Of a stretch of 64,000 bases of DNA, positions 17,778-26,019 are shown piece after piece. This DNA is from Streptomyces sp. NBC_00178. Its GTDB lineage: Bacteria; Actinomycetota; Actinomycetes; Streptomycetales; Streptomycetaceae. A program made the position numbers and the translations under genes. Location of the stretch: positions 2,356,001-2,420,000 of the forward strand of contig NZ_CP108143.1 in NCBI RefSeq assembly GCF_036206005.1. Reading direction: 5' to 3'. The notes under the pieces are model-generated. The model was not told the DNA's origin, searched no databases, and saw nothing but the letters and a program-made list of their open reading frames with translations. The stretch's first letter is position 1. Every line of letters starts with the position of its first letter.

Positions 17778-19016
17778 ATGAGGACACGGAGCGGGAACGC
17801 GGCGCAGGTGGTGGTGATCGGCGCGGGGATGGCGGGCGCGCGGCTCGCCGCCCGGGTGCCCGGTGTCACCGTCATCGGCGAGGAGGCCCACGCACCGTAC
17901 AACCGGGTGCTGCTGGCCGAGGTCCTCGCGGGCCGCTACGAGCCGGACGTGATCGCGCTGCCGCCCGCCCCGGTGCGGCGCGGGGTGCGGGTCGTGCGGA
18001 TCGACCGGGAGGCCCGCGAGGTCGTGTGCGACGACGGCGGCGCCATCGGTTACGGGCGCCTGGTGCTGGCCACCGGCTCGAACCCGGTGCTGCCGCCGCT
18101 GCGGGGCATCGGCCGGGCCCTTCCGGACGGGGTGCACCCCTTCCGCACCCTCGACGACTGCCTCGCCCTCCGTGCCGCCGTCCGTCCCGGAACGCGCGCC
18201 GTCGTCATCGGCGGCGGGCTCCTCGGGGTGTCGGCCGCCCGCGCGCTGGCGGAGTGCGGCGCCCAGGTGGTGCTGGCCCAGCAGGGCGAACACCTCATGG
18301 AGCGGCAGCTGGACGCCGAGGCGGCGGGGCTGCTGCGGCGCCACCTGGAGGCGCTCGGCGTCGAGGTGCACACGGAGAGCCGGGTGCGCGGGCTGCGCTG
18401 CACGGACGGCGCCGCCCCGGCGGTACGTGCGGTGGAGATGGCCGACGGTTACGAACTGGAGGCCGAGATCACGGTCCTGGCCTGCGGGGTCCGCCCCAGG
18501 ACGGGGCTGGCCGTGGCGGCCGGCCTCGACGTCCGCAAGGGCGTGGTCGTGGACGACGAGCTGCGCACCTCGGACCCGTACATCCACGCCGTCGGCGACT
18601 GCGCCGAGCACGACGGGACGGTGTACGGGCTGGCGGGTGCGGCGATCGAACAGGCCGACGTCCTGGCCGAGGTGCTGGCGGGCCGGACGGCCGGCTACCG
18701 GGGCACCAGGGCACTGACCCGGCTCACCCTGCGCTCCCCCGCGGCCGCCCCGGTGACCGCCGGGGCTCCCGGCGGCCTGGACCTGGCGGCGTTCGGCGAC
18801 TCCCGCCCGCTGCCCGGGGACGACGTGGTGCGGCTGGCCGACGCCACCCGGGGCGCGTACCGCACGGTCGTCGTCCGGGGCGACCGGCTAGCCGGCGGGG
18901 TGCTGTTCGGCGATCTCGCCGCGGTCGGCACGCTCGCCCGGACCTGGCAGGACGACGAACCGCTGCCCGCCGACATGTCCCTGCTCCACCTGCTCACCAA
19001 CGACGGAGGCCTCTGA
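17778..19016 (+). CDS. FAD/NAD(P)-dependent oxidoreductase of the nitrite reductase operon (412 aa)
   Basis: The protein resembles the flavoprotein half of NirB. VVVIGAGMAGARLAARV (FAD), VIGGGLLGVSAARALAECGAQV (NAD(P)) and SDPYIHAVGDCAEHDGTVYGLAGAA are clear, but it lacks any Fe-S or siroheme domain. It is the first gene of the operon and overlaps nirB by TGATG. By context it could be a NasB-like reductase passing NAD(P)H electrons to nitrate reductase NasA, or a NirB-like subunit. The start ATG 17778 has only a weak -10-like CAGTCT seven bases upstream and no RBS. Confidence 0.85.
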   Translation: MRTRSGNAAQVVVIGAGMAGARLAARVPGVTVIGEEAHAPYNRVLLAEVLAGRYEPDVIALPPAPVRRGVRVVRIDREAREVVCDDGGAIGYGRLVLATGSNPVLPPLRGIGRALPDGVHPFRTLDDCLALRAAVRPGTRAVVIGGGLLGVSAARALAECGAQVVLAQQGEHLMERQLDAEAAGLLRRHLEALGVEVHTESRVRGLRCTDGAAPAVRAVEMADGYELEAEITVLACGVRPRTGLAVAAGLDVRKGVVVDDELRTSDPYIHAVGDCAEHDGTVYGLAGAAIEQADVLAEVLAGRTAGYRGTRALTRLTLRSPAAAPVTAGAPGGLDLAAFGDSRPLPGDDVVRLADATRGAYRTVVVRGDRLAGGVLFGDLAAVGTLARTWQDDEPLPADMSLLHLLTNDGGL

Positions 19017-21601
19017 TGCCGGTGCCCACTCCCCCGACCTCCCCCACCGCGGGCGTGCCGACGATCGTGGTCGTCGGGCACGGCATGGTCGGGCAGCGGT
19101 TCCTGGAAGCGCTCGCCGACCGCGGTCTGACCGCCGCCGCGGGCACGGCCCGTGTCGTCGTGCTCTGCGAGGAGCCCCGCCCCGCGTACGACCGGGTGCA
19201 GCTGACCTCGTACTTCGCCGGGAGGACTCCGGAGGACCTCTCGCTCGTCGAGCCGGGTTTCATGGCACGGCACGGCTTCGAGCTGCGCGTCGGCGATCCG
19301 GCGGAGAGCGTCGACCGTGAGGCGCGCACCGTCACGGCGCGCTCCGGGGAGACCTTCGCCTACGACACGCTGGTGCTGGCGACCGGCTCGTATCCGTTCG
19401 TCCCGCCCGTACCGGGCAAGGACGCCGAAGGCTGTTTCGTCTACCGCACCATCGAGGACCTGCTCGCCATCGAGGAGTACGCGAAGGGCGCGACGACGGG
19501 GGCCGTGGTCGGCGGCGGGCTGCTCGGCCTGGAGGCCGCGGGCGCCCTCCAGGGCCTGGGACTGCGGACGCACGTCGTGGAGTTCGCGCCCCGGCTGATG
19601 CCGGTGCAGGTCGACGAGGGCGGCGGCGCGGCCCTCCTGCGCACCATCGAGGGCATGGGGCTCTCCGTCCACACGGGTGTCGGCACCCAGGAGGTCACCG
19701 CGGGCGAGGACGGCCGGGTCGACGGCATGTCGCTGTCGGACGGGTCCTCCCTCGCGACGGACCTCGTCGTCTTCTCCGCCGGAGTGCGCCCCCGGGACCA
19801 GCTGGCCCGCGACTGCGGCCTGGAGGTCGGCCCGCGCGGCGGCATCGTCGTCGACGAGCAGTGCCGCACCTCGGACAGCGCGGTGTTCGCGATCGGCGAG
19901 TGCGCGCTGGCCTCCGACGGCCGGGTGTACGGCCTGGTGGCGCCGGGCTACGAGATGGCGGCCGCGGCCGCCGAGGTGATCGCGGGCAGGGCGGCCTCCT
20001 TCACCGGCGCCGACCTCTCCACGAAGCTGAAGCTGCTCGGTGTGGACGTGGCCTCCTTCGGCGACGCGCACGGCGCGGCCGAGGGGTGCCTCGACGTGGT
20101 GTACGCGGACTCCCGCTCGGGCGTCTACAAGAAGCTGGTGATCGGCGAGGACGGCACTCTGCTCGGCGGTGTCCTGGTCGGGGACGCCGACCAGTACGGC
20201 ACCCTGCGGCCGATGACGGGCACGGTCCTGCCGGTCGCCCCCGAGCAGCTGGTGCTGCCGGCCGGTGCGGGCGGGCCGGTCACGCTCGGCCCGTCCTCGC
20301 TGCCCGACGAGGCGGTGATCTGCTCCTGCCACAACGTCACCAAGGGCGCGATCTGCGAGCACACCACGCTGCCCGAGGTGAAGAAGTGCACCAAGGCGGG
20401 TACCGGCTGCGGGAGTTGCGTCAAGGTCATCGGTCAGCTGCTGCCGCAGCCGGAGGACCAGGGGCTGTGCGGCTGCTTCGCGTACACCCGCAGCGAGCTG
20501 TACGAGATCGTCCGCACCCTCGGTGTCACCTCGTACGCCGCCCTGCTCGACTCGCACGGCCGCCCGGAGGCGCGCGGCGGTGACGGCTGCGAGGTCTGCA
20601 AGCCGACGGTCGGCTCGGTCATCGCGTCGCTGGCGCCGACGGTCGGCGCGAGCGGTTACGTCCTGGACGGCGAGCAGGCGGCCCTCCAGGACACCAACGA
20701 CCACTTCCTCGCCAACCTCCAGCGCAACGGCTCGTACTCGGTGGTGCCGCGCATCCCCGGCGGCGAGATCACCCCGGACAAACTGATCGTGATCGGCGAG
20801 GTGGCCCGGGACTTCGGCCTCTACACCAAGATCACCGGAGGTCAGCGCATCGACCTGTTCGGCGCCCGCGTCGACCAGCTGCCGCTGATCTGGACCCGGC
20901 TGGTGGACGCCGGCTTCGAGTCCGGGCACGCCTACGGGAAGTCGCTGCGGACGGTCAAGTCCTGTGTGGGGCAGACCTGGTGCCGCTACGGCGTGCAGGA
21001 CTCCGTGCGGATGGCGATCGACCTGGAGCTGCGCTACCGGGGCCTGCGCTCCCCGCACAAGCTGAAGTCGGCGGTCTCGGGCTGCGCCCGCGAGTGCGCG
21101 GAGGCCCGCGGCAAGGACTTCGGGATCATCGCCACCGCCCAGGGGTGGAACCTGTACGTCGGCGGCAACGGCGGCGCCACCCCGCGCCACGCGGACCTGC
21201 TCGCACAGGACCTGTCGGACGCCGAACTGGTCCGGCTCATCGACCGGTTCCTGATGTTCTACATCCGCACGGCGGACCGCCTGGAGCGCACCTCGACCTG
21301 GCTGGACCGGATCGAGGGCGGCCTGGACCACGTGCGGGACGTCGTCGTCCACGACTCGCTGGGGCTGTGCGACGAGCTGGAACGCCTGATGGCCGACCAC
21401 GTCGCCGGCTACCGGGACGAGTGGGCCGAGACCATCAGGGACCCCGAACGGCTGCGGCGGTTCGTCACCTTCGTCAACGCCCCCGACGCGCCCGACCCCT
21501 CGGTCCGGTTCGTCCCGGAGCGCGACCAGGTCAAGCCCGACCTGGACATCCTCGCGGGCCCGGTGCTCGCTATCCGTACTCTCGAAGGGACCCCCTCCTG
21601 A
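19016..21601 (+). CDS. nirB: Assimilatory nitrite reductase large subunit NirB (861 aa)
   Basis: This enzyme reduces nitrite to ammonium with NAD(P)H. The domain order is an N-terminal FAD/NAD(P) reductase (TIVVVGHGMVGQRFLEAL, AVVGGGLLGLEAAGAL, about 1-400), a BFD-like 2Fe-2S domain (CSCHNVTKGAI and CTKAGTGCGSC, about 435-475), then the siroheme/4Fe-4S nitrite/sulfite reductase domain. The cluster ligands are CVGQTWC (C-x5-C) and CARECAE (C-x3-C). Length is typical. The start ATG 19016 overlaps the upstream stop (TGATG), and nirD follows with the same overlap, so the three genes are coupled. An upstream in-frame extension of about 450 codons exists but lies over the preceding gene and is not coding. 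Confidence 0.96.
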   Translation: MPVPTPPTSPTAGVPTIVVVGHGMVGQRFLEALADRGLTAAAGTARVVVLCEEPRPAYDRVQLTSYFAGRTPEDLSLVEPGFMARHGFELRVGDPAESVDREARTVTARSGETFAYDTLVLATGSYPFVPPVPGKDAEGCFVYRTIEDLLAIEEYAKGATTGAVVGGGLLGLEAAGALQGLGLRTHVVEFAPRLMPVQVDEGGGAALLRTIEGMGLSVHTGVGTQEVTAGEDGRVDGMSLSDGSSLATDLVVFSAGVRPRDQLARDCGLEVGPRGGIVVDEQCRTSDSAVFAIGECALASDGRVYGLVAPGYEMAAAAAEVIAGRAASFTGADLSTKLKLLGVDVASFGDAHGAAEGCLDVVYADSRSGVYKKLVIGEDGTLLGGVLVGDADQYGTLRPMTGTVLPVAPEQLVLPAGAGGPVTLGPSSLPDEAVICSCHNVTKGAICEHTTLPEVKKCTKAGTGCGSCVKVIGQLLPQPEDQGLCGCFAYTRSELYEIVRTLGVTSYAALLDSHGRPEARGGDGCEVCKPTVGSVIASLAPTVGASGYVLDGEQAALQDTNDHFLANLQRNGSYSVVPRIPGGEITPDKLIVIGEVARDFGLYTKITGGQRIDLFGARVDQLPLIWTRLVDAGFESGHAYGKSLRTVKSCVGQTWCRYGVQDSVRMAIDLELRYRGLRSPHKLKSAVSGCARECAEARGKDFGIIATAQGWNLYVGGNGGATPRHADLLAQDLSDAELVRLIDRFLMFYIRTADRLERTSTWLDRIEGGLDHVRDVVVHDSLGLCDELERLMADHVAGYRDEWAETIRDPERLRRFVTFVNAPDAPDPSVRFVPERDQVKPDLDILAGPVLAIRTLEGTPS

Positions 21602-21960
21602 TGACGACCACGACGGTGGAGACGGCGCGGGACACCCGGACGGTCCGGCTCGCGGACGGGGACGGCTGGCTGACGGTCTGCGACCGCTCGCTGCTGACCC
21701 CGGGGCGCGGCGTGGCGGCGCTCCTGCCCGACGGCCGACAGGTCGCGCTGTTCATGGACAGGTCCGGGCGGGCGTACGCGATCGACAACCGCGACCCGTT
21801 CACCGGCGCGTACGTCCTGTCCCGGGGCCTGCTCGGTTCCGCGGGCGGGCGGCCGTTCGTCGCCTCGCCCCTGCTGAAGCAGCGCTTCGACCTGGAGACG
21901 GGCGCGTGCCTGGACGACGACGAGGTGTCGGTGCCGGTGTTCCCGGTCCGCGCGGACTGA
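21601..21960 (+). CDS. nirD: Nitrite reductase small subunit NirD (119 aa)
   Basis: This is a Rieske-fold small subunit: WLTVCDRSLLTPGRGVAALLPDGRQVALFM, AIDNRDPFTGAYVLSRG and PLLKQRFDLETGACL follow the NirD pattern. The Cys/His pairs that bind a Rieske cluster are absent, as in other NirD proteins, so it is a structural partner of NirB and not an Fe-S carrier. The start ATG 21601 overlaps the nirB stop by one base. It closes the operon; no clear terminator hairpin follows. Confidence 0.92.
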   Translation: MTTTTVETARDTRTVRLADGDGWLTVCDRSLLTPGRGVAALLPDGRQVALFMDRSGRAYAIDNRDPFTGAYVLSRGLLGSAGGRPFVASPLLKQRFDLETGACLDDDEVSVPVFPVRAD

Positions 21961-22100
21961 CCGCGCGCCGTCTCCGCGTACTGACTCCGCCCCGTTCACG
22001 GCGCGTTGGAGCGGTGTCCACCCCGCGCCTCTACTGTCCTGACGTTCGACCCGCCGGGCCGACCGGGCCGGCGGGCCAGCACGTCACCCGTGGAGTGATC

Positions 22101-23267
22101 GTGGAACGTCGGACCTTCTTGCGCACAGCGGTGATCGGTTCATCGGCGGCGGCCTTCGGCGGCACCCTCTGGAGGGGTGCGGCCTCCGCGGCCCCTGCCC
22201 AGCCGGCCACCGGTCCGTACGGTGCGCTGCAGGCCGCCAACGCGAACGGCATCCTGCTGCCGAGCGGATTCACCAGCCGCATCGTCGCGCGTTCGGGGCA
22301 GATCGTCCCCGGCACCTCGTACGCCTGGCACAGCGCACCCGACGGGGGCGCCACCTTCGCCGCCGGCAGCGGATGGATCTACGTGTCCAACGCCGAGGTG
22401 TCCTCGGGCAGCGGCGGCGGGGCGAGCGCGGTGCGCTTCGACGCGTCGGGGAACGTCACCTCGGCGTACCGCATCCTGTCCGGCACGAACAACAACTGCG
22501 CGGGCGGCCGCACCCCGTGGAACACCTGGCTGTCCTGCGAGGAGGTCACCCGCGGATTCGTCTACGAGACGGACCCCTGGGGCGTGAACGCGGCCGTGCA
22601 GCGTCCGGCGCTCGGCCGCTTCAAGCACGAGGCGGCGGCGGCCGACCCCGACCACGGCTACGTCTACCTGACCGAGGACGAGACGGACGGCCGCTTCTAC
22701 CGCTTCCGTCCCACCACCTGGGGCAACCTGTCGGCCGGCACGCTCCAGGTCCTGGTGGCCGGCTCGGGCACCTCCGGCCCGGTGACCTGGACGACGGTCC
22801 CCGACCCGGACGGATCGCCCACCCAGACCCGCTACCAGGTCTCCGGCGCGAAGGTGTTCAACGGCGGCGAGGGCTGCTTCTACGCGGCGGGCACCTGCTG
22901 GTTCACCACCAAGGGCGACAACCGGGTGTGGGCGTACGACGCGAACGCCTCGTCCCTCTCGCTCGCCTACGACGACTCGCTCGTCACGAGCGGCACCGCG
23001 CCGCTGACGGGCGTGGACAACGTCACCCGGTCCGCCTCGGGCGACCTGTACGTCGCCGAGGACGGCGGCACCATGGAGATCTGCCTGATCACCCCGGCCG
23101 ACACGGTCGCCCCGTTCCTCAGGATCAGCGGCCAGTCGGGCTCGGAGATCACCGGGCCCGCCTTCTCCCCGGACGGGAAGCGGCTCTACTTCTCCTCGCA
23201 GCGGGGTACGAGCGGCAGTTCCTCCGGCGGCATCACCTACGAGGTCACGGGGCCGTTCCGCTCCTGA
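22101..23267 (+). CDS. Tat-exported PhoX/DUF839-like protein (388 aa)
   Basis: The N-terminus ERRTFLRTAVIGSSAAAFGG carries a twin-arginine export signal followed by an Ala-rich cleavage region (ASAAPAQ). The body has DUF839/PhoX-type beta-propeller segments such as GRFKHEAAAADPDHGYVYLTED, DGRFYRFRPTTWG, FNGGEGCFYAAGTCWFTTKGDNRVWAYD and GDLYVAEDGG. PhoX enzymes are calcium/iron-dependent phosphatases, but this member is shorter than classical PhoX, so enzymatic activity is unproven. GTG 22101 has GGAG five bases upstream. It stands alone after the nir operon. Confidence 0.82.
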   Translation: MERRTFLRTAVIGSSAAAFGGTLWRGAASAAPAQPATGPYGALQAANANGILLPSGFTSRIVARSGQIVPGTSYAWHSAPDGGATFAAGSGWIYVSNAEVSSGSGGGASAVRFDASGNVTSAYRILSGTNNNCAGGRTPWNTWLSCEEVTRGFVYETDPWGVNAAVQRPALGRFKHEAAAADPDHGYVYLTEDETDGRFYRFRPTTWGNLSAGTLQVLVAGSGTSGPVTWTTVPDPDGSPTQTRYQVSGAKVFNGGEGCFYAAGTCWFTTKGDNRVWAYDANASSLSLAYDDSLVTSGTAPLTGVDNVTRSASGDLYVAEDGGTMEICLITPADTVAPFLRISGQSGSEITGPAFSPDGKRLYFSSQRGTSGSSSGGITYEVTGPFRS

Positions 23268-23286
23268 CCCGCCCCCGGGGCGGGTG
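23267..23286. terminator. Short hairpin after the PhoX-like gene
   Basis: An 8-bp stem (ACCCGCCC with GGGCGGGT) with a 3-base loop lies just after the stop codon, between convergent genes. Confidence 0.4.
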
Positions 23287-23325
23287 TCGTGGTGCGCGCA
23301 CCGCGGCAGCCGCCCCGTCCGGACG

Positions 23326-23742
23326 TCAGGACTGTCCCTCGACCGCGGACGGGTCCATCCACACGACCTCCCAGATGTGGTGGTCGGGGTCCTGGAAGGA
23401 GCGGCCGTACATGAAGCCCTCGTCCATGGGCTCGTTGGCCGGCGAGCCGCCCGACGCGAGCGCGGCGTCGGCCATCTCGTCGACCTCGGCGCGGCTCCCG
23501 GCGCTCAGGGCGATGAGGACCTCGGTCGTCGCCGACGCGTCGGCGATCTCCTTCTTGGTGAAGTCCTTGAAGCGCGGCTCGCTGATGAGCATGGCGAAGA
23601 TCGTGTCGCTGATGACGAGACAGGCGGTCGTGTCGTCGCTGAACTGCGGGTTGAAGCCGAAGCCGAGCTTCGAGAAGAAGTTCTTGGTCTTCTCCAGGTC
23701 CTTGACCGGCAGGTTCACGAAGATCATCCGAGGCTGAGGCAT
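23326..23742 (-). CDS. VOC (glyoxalase/bleomycin-resistance fold) family protein (138 aa)
   Basis: This is a paired beta-alpha-beta-beta-beta protein: MIFVNLPVKDLEKTKNFFSKLGFGFNPQFSDD opens the first module and YGRSFQDPDHHIWEVVWMDP closes the second. The Asp-Pro-Asp-x-x-x-Trp-Glu ending is typical of the PhnB/YaeR-like VOC branch. Metal ligands and substrate cannot be assigned. The start ATG 23742 has a GAGTGGGA ribosome-binding stretch just upstream, and extensions beyond it are unsupported. Single gene, divergent from the SRPBCC-like gene. Confidence 0.85.
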   Translation of the reverse strand: MPQPRMIFVNLPVKDLEKTKNFFSKLGFGFNPQFSDDTTACLVISDTIFAMLISEPRFKDFTKKEIADASATTEVLIALSAGSRAEVDEMADAALASGGSPANEPMDEGFMYGRSFQDPDHHIWEVVWMDPSAVEGQS

Positions 23743-23904
23743 GGTTCCCACTCTTCCGTCCGGCACCCTGCGGTGCTCCCGCGCGCTCCGTGCGAGCGCC
23801 CACAAGAGGTAGACGGCCCCGGCGCGCGGAACTCATCGCCCGGTGCGGGGCGGCTTCCCGCGCGTCACCGCCGGTGCCGGCGCGGCGGCGCATAGCTTCG
23901 GGGC

Positions 23905-24489
23905 ATGAGCGGAGCCACGGGCCGGAGGATCACCGGGAAACTGTCGGACGGAGCCCTGAGGGGGGCGACCGGCCGGGGCTGGGCGGACTGGTTCGACGTG
24001 CTCGACGCCTGGGACGCGACGCGGCGCACCCACGCGGAGATCGCCGCGTACCTGGGCACGGAGCACCGCATGGGCGGCTGGTACGCCCAGTCGGTCGCCG
24101 TCGGGTACGAACAGGAGCGCGGCCTGCGGGAGGTGGGGCAGTCGTCCTCGGGCGACTGGAACACCTCGGGCAGCCGGACGCTCGCGGCCCCGCCGGAGCG
24201 CGTCCTGGCGGCCTTCACCGAACCGGGGCAGCGCGGGCGCTGGCTGCCGGACGTGGAGCTGTCCGTGCGCACGCTGCGCCCCGGCAGGTCCCTCACCGCG
24301 GATCTCCGCGACGAGTCCGGGGACGCGGCGGGGCGCGTCTCGGTGCGGCTGGAGGCCCTGCCCGACGGGCGTACGCGCGTGGGCGTGGGCCACGGGAAGC
24401 TGGCGGACGCGGCGGCGGTGGCCCGCTACAAGGCGTTCTGGAAGGAGCGTCTGGCCGTCCTGAAGGCGGTGCTGGAGGAGCGGGGCTGA
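23905..24489 (+). CDS. DUF4287-like / SRPBCC-like protein (194 aa)
   Basis: The N-terminal half (WADWFDVLDAWDATRRTHAEIAAYL, GWYAQSVAVGYEQERGLR) matches the short helical DUF4287 pattern as I recall it. The C-terminal half (WNTSGSRTLAAPPERVLAAFTEPGQRGRWLPD ... RYKAFWKERLAVLKAVLEE) resembles an AHSA1/SRPBCC lipid-pocket domain. No enzyme function is known. The start ATG 23905 has TAGCTT ending six bases upstream and no Shine-Dalgarno, suggesting leaderless translation. Confidence 0.75.
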   Translation: MSGATGRRITGKLSDGALRGATGRGWADWFDVLDAWDATRRTHAEIAAYLGTEHRMGGWYAQSVAVGYEQERGLREVGQSSSGDWNTSGSRTLAAPPERVLAAFTEPGQRGRWLPDVELSVRTLRPGRSLTADLRDESGDAAGRVSVRLEALPDGRTRVGVGHGKLADAAAVARYKAFWKERLAVLKAVLEERG

Positions 24490-24526
24490 CCCGGCTCGGG
24501 ACAGGGTGTACGGGGCCGACCCCGGC

Positions 24527-25540
24527 TCAGGACAGGGCCAGCGGGGCCCCTCCCCGGAGCAGGGCGGCCCCGAGCGGGGTCAGCGTGTGCAGGACCGAGC
24601 TGCCGTGGCGCAGGGTGCGGACGAGACCGGCCTCGCGCAGCACGCAGGCGTGCTGGCTGGCGGAGGCCAGGGACACCCCGGTCCTGCGCGCGAGCTCGCT
24701 GGTCGTGCAGCCGTTGCCGATGGACCGCAGGACCGCGGAGCGGGTGTGGCCCACGAGCCGGCCGAGCCAGGGCCCCGGCTCCGCGAAGGCGGGGGCGCCC
24801 GGGTGGGTGACCGGGTAGACGAGGACGGGTGGCAGGAGCGGGTCTCGGTAGACGACGGGCGTGCCCCGGCAGAAGTACGAGGGCTGCAGGAGGAGACCCC
24901 GCCCGTCCAGGTGCAGCTCCCGGTCGACGGGGTAGTCCGCCTCCAGCACCGGCGCGCGCCAGCGGATCATCGGGGGCAGGGTGGCGAGGAGTTCGTCCGC
25001 CCCGCCGTCGAGCAGGGCCCGCCCCCGGACCGCGCGGTCGGCCTCGACGCTCGCCCGGATGTGCGGCCAGTACGGCTCGACCGCCGCACGGTGGTAGGCA
25101 CGCAGGGTGGAGATGAGCCGGCCCAGGGGCTCCGTGCGGCCCTCGGCGAGCGCGTCCGGCAGGGCGGCCGCGGTGGGACCGCCCGACGGCCGCCTGAGCA
25201 GGGGGACGTTTTCGGCCAGGAGCGCGGTTTCCGCGCGGATGCGGTCGGGCGGGGTGTCGCGCAGCGCTTCCATTCCGGCGTCGAATCCGAAAGGTTCGGC
25301 ACCCTCCGCGGAAGGCGTCAGGAAGTCGGGGAAATAGCCGCGAGGCGGAACTACGGCCGACAGCAGACGTGCTTCACCATTCAACCGGGTCCGGGATTCC
25401 TTACGCCATTTCCCGAACACCGAGGAACCACGCCGGTCCCTCAGCCTGTGAAAACTGAGGACGGTTTCCCACATCGCGTCCGGCCGCGCGGCCATCCGCA
25501 CCCGCGAGAGGTCCACTCCGGACACATGGATACGCAGCAC
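24527..25540 (-). CDS. ArsR-like winged-helix transcriptional regulator (337 aa)
   Basis: A long N-terminal region (about 245 residues) of unknown function precedes a C-terminal winged helix: GRLVGHTRSAVLRSIGNGCTTSELARRTGVSLASASQHACVLREAGLVRTLRHGSSVLHTLTPLG. This arrangement matches the Streptomyces family of large ArsR/DUF5937-type regulators. The recognition helix would be VSLASASQHACVL. The effector and targets are unknown. The start GTG 25540 begins VLRIHVSGVDL, which looks like the usual start of this family. Upstream lie about 480 bases without a gene. Confidence 0.8.
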   Translation of the reverse strand: MLRIHVSGVDLSRVRMAARPDAMWETVLSFHRLRDRRGSSVFGKWRKESRTRLNGEARLLSAVVPPRGYFPDFLTPSAEGAEPFGFDAGMEALRDTPPDRIRAETALLAENVPLLRRPSGGPTAAALPDALAEGRTEPLGRLISTLRAYHRAAVEPYWPHIRASVEADRAVRGRALLDGGADELLATLPPMIRWRAPVLEADYPVDRELHLDGRGLLLQPSYFCRGTPVVYRDPLLPPVLVYPVTHPGAPAFAEPGPWLGRLVGHTRSAVLRSIGNGCTTSELARRTGVSLASASQHACVLREAGLVRTLRHGSSVLHTLTPLGAALLRGGAPLALS

Positions 25541-25782
25541 CGAACCCCCACCTGTTGCACCCGCAATTGCCCCCGTCGAAGGGTATGCACAGCGTCACAG
25601 GAGGTCACCACGGGGTTTCGGCCACAGTTGAAAAGCCTCGCCCGTATCGGCCGCACCCGAAAGGCTGTACGACGTCGGGTACGCATCCGGCGTCACCGAA
25701 AGAGCGGGTGAGGGCCGTGGGGGGCTTTGCCCGTTCGGCGGCGGTGAACGACGGTGCGGCTCCGTACCCGGCAGGGGTAAGC

Positions 25783-25820
25783 GGGTGCGGCCCAGGGGTG
25801 GGGATCCTTGGGCCGCACCC
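25783..25820. terminator. Terminator-like hairpin upstream of the regulator
   Basis: A 12-bp perfect stem (GGGTGCGGCCCA with TGGGCCGCACCC) encloses a 14-base loop. It may be a second terminator for ppdK transcripts or a site in the regulator leader. Confidence 0.5.
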
Positions 25821-25894
25821 CTGCGGCCGTCCCCCGATTTGCGCACCGAACGGTGAAAAGAAACAACCTTGAACGGTTCGCGATTCAATTGACG

Positions 25895-25929
25895 AAGCGG
25901 CGGCACCCCCGCACAGGGTGCCGCCGCTT
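25895..25929 (-). terminator. Strong intrinsic-type terminator of ppdK
   Basis: A 14-bp perfect stem (25895-25908 with 25916-25929) and a 7-base loop lie about 90 bases after the ppdK stop. The arms end in AAG/CTT. Confidence 0.75.
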
Positions 25930-25947
25930 CCGGGTAATCCGGCCCCG

Positions 25948-25982
25948 CCGTCGGATCGTCGAGGGTGTATGTGATCCGACGG
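25948..25982 (-). terminator. Hairpin directly after ppdK
   Basis: A 10-bp perfect stem (25948-25957 with 25973-25982) and 15-base loop lie 38 bases past the ppdK stop. It precedes the stronger hairpin at 25895-25929. Confidence 0.5.
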
Positions 25983-26019
25983 CGGCCCCGGAGTCCTGCC
26001 GCTCGCTCGCCGCGGGGAC

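Larger units (their letters stand above)
25541..26019. other. About 480-base intergenic region between regulator and ppdK
   Basis: No convincing gene is present. It contains three strong hairpins (25783-25820, 25895-25929 and 25948-25982, listed separately) and, nearest the regulator, A/T-richer sequence that probably holds its promoter. Confidence 0.6.

Noticed and set aside
17740..17781. A 13-codon mini-ORF (MRPGNTGRAVSSP) after AGGAGG that overlaps the next ATG as ATGA
   Set aside because: The AGGAGG is only about one base from the ATG, too near for normal initiation. The region also holds the possible GlnR sites, and the codons show no amino-acid bias typical of a leader peptide. A real coupling ORF cannot be excluded.
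17654..19015. A 454-codon in-frame extension upstream of nirB
   Set aside because: It lies over the FAD reductase gene in another frame and is Arg/Gly/Pro-rich. The real nirB start overlaps the upstream stop codon as TGATG and gives a normal NirB N-terminus.
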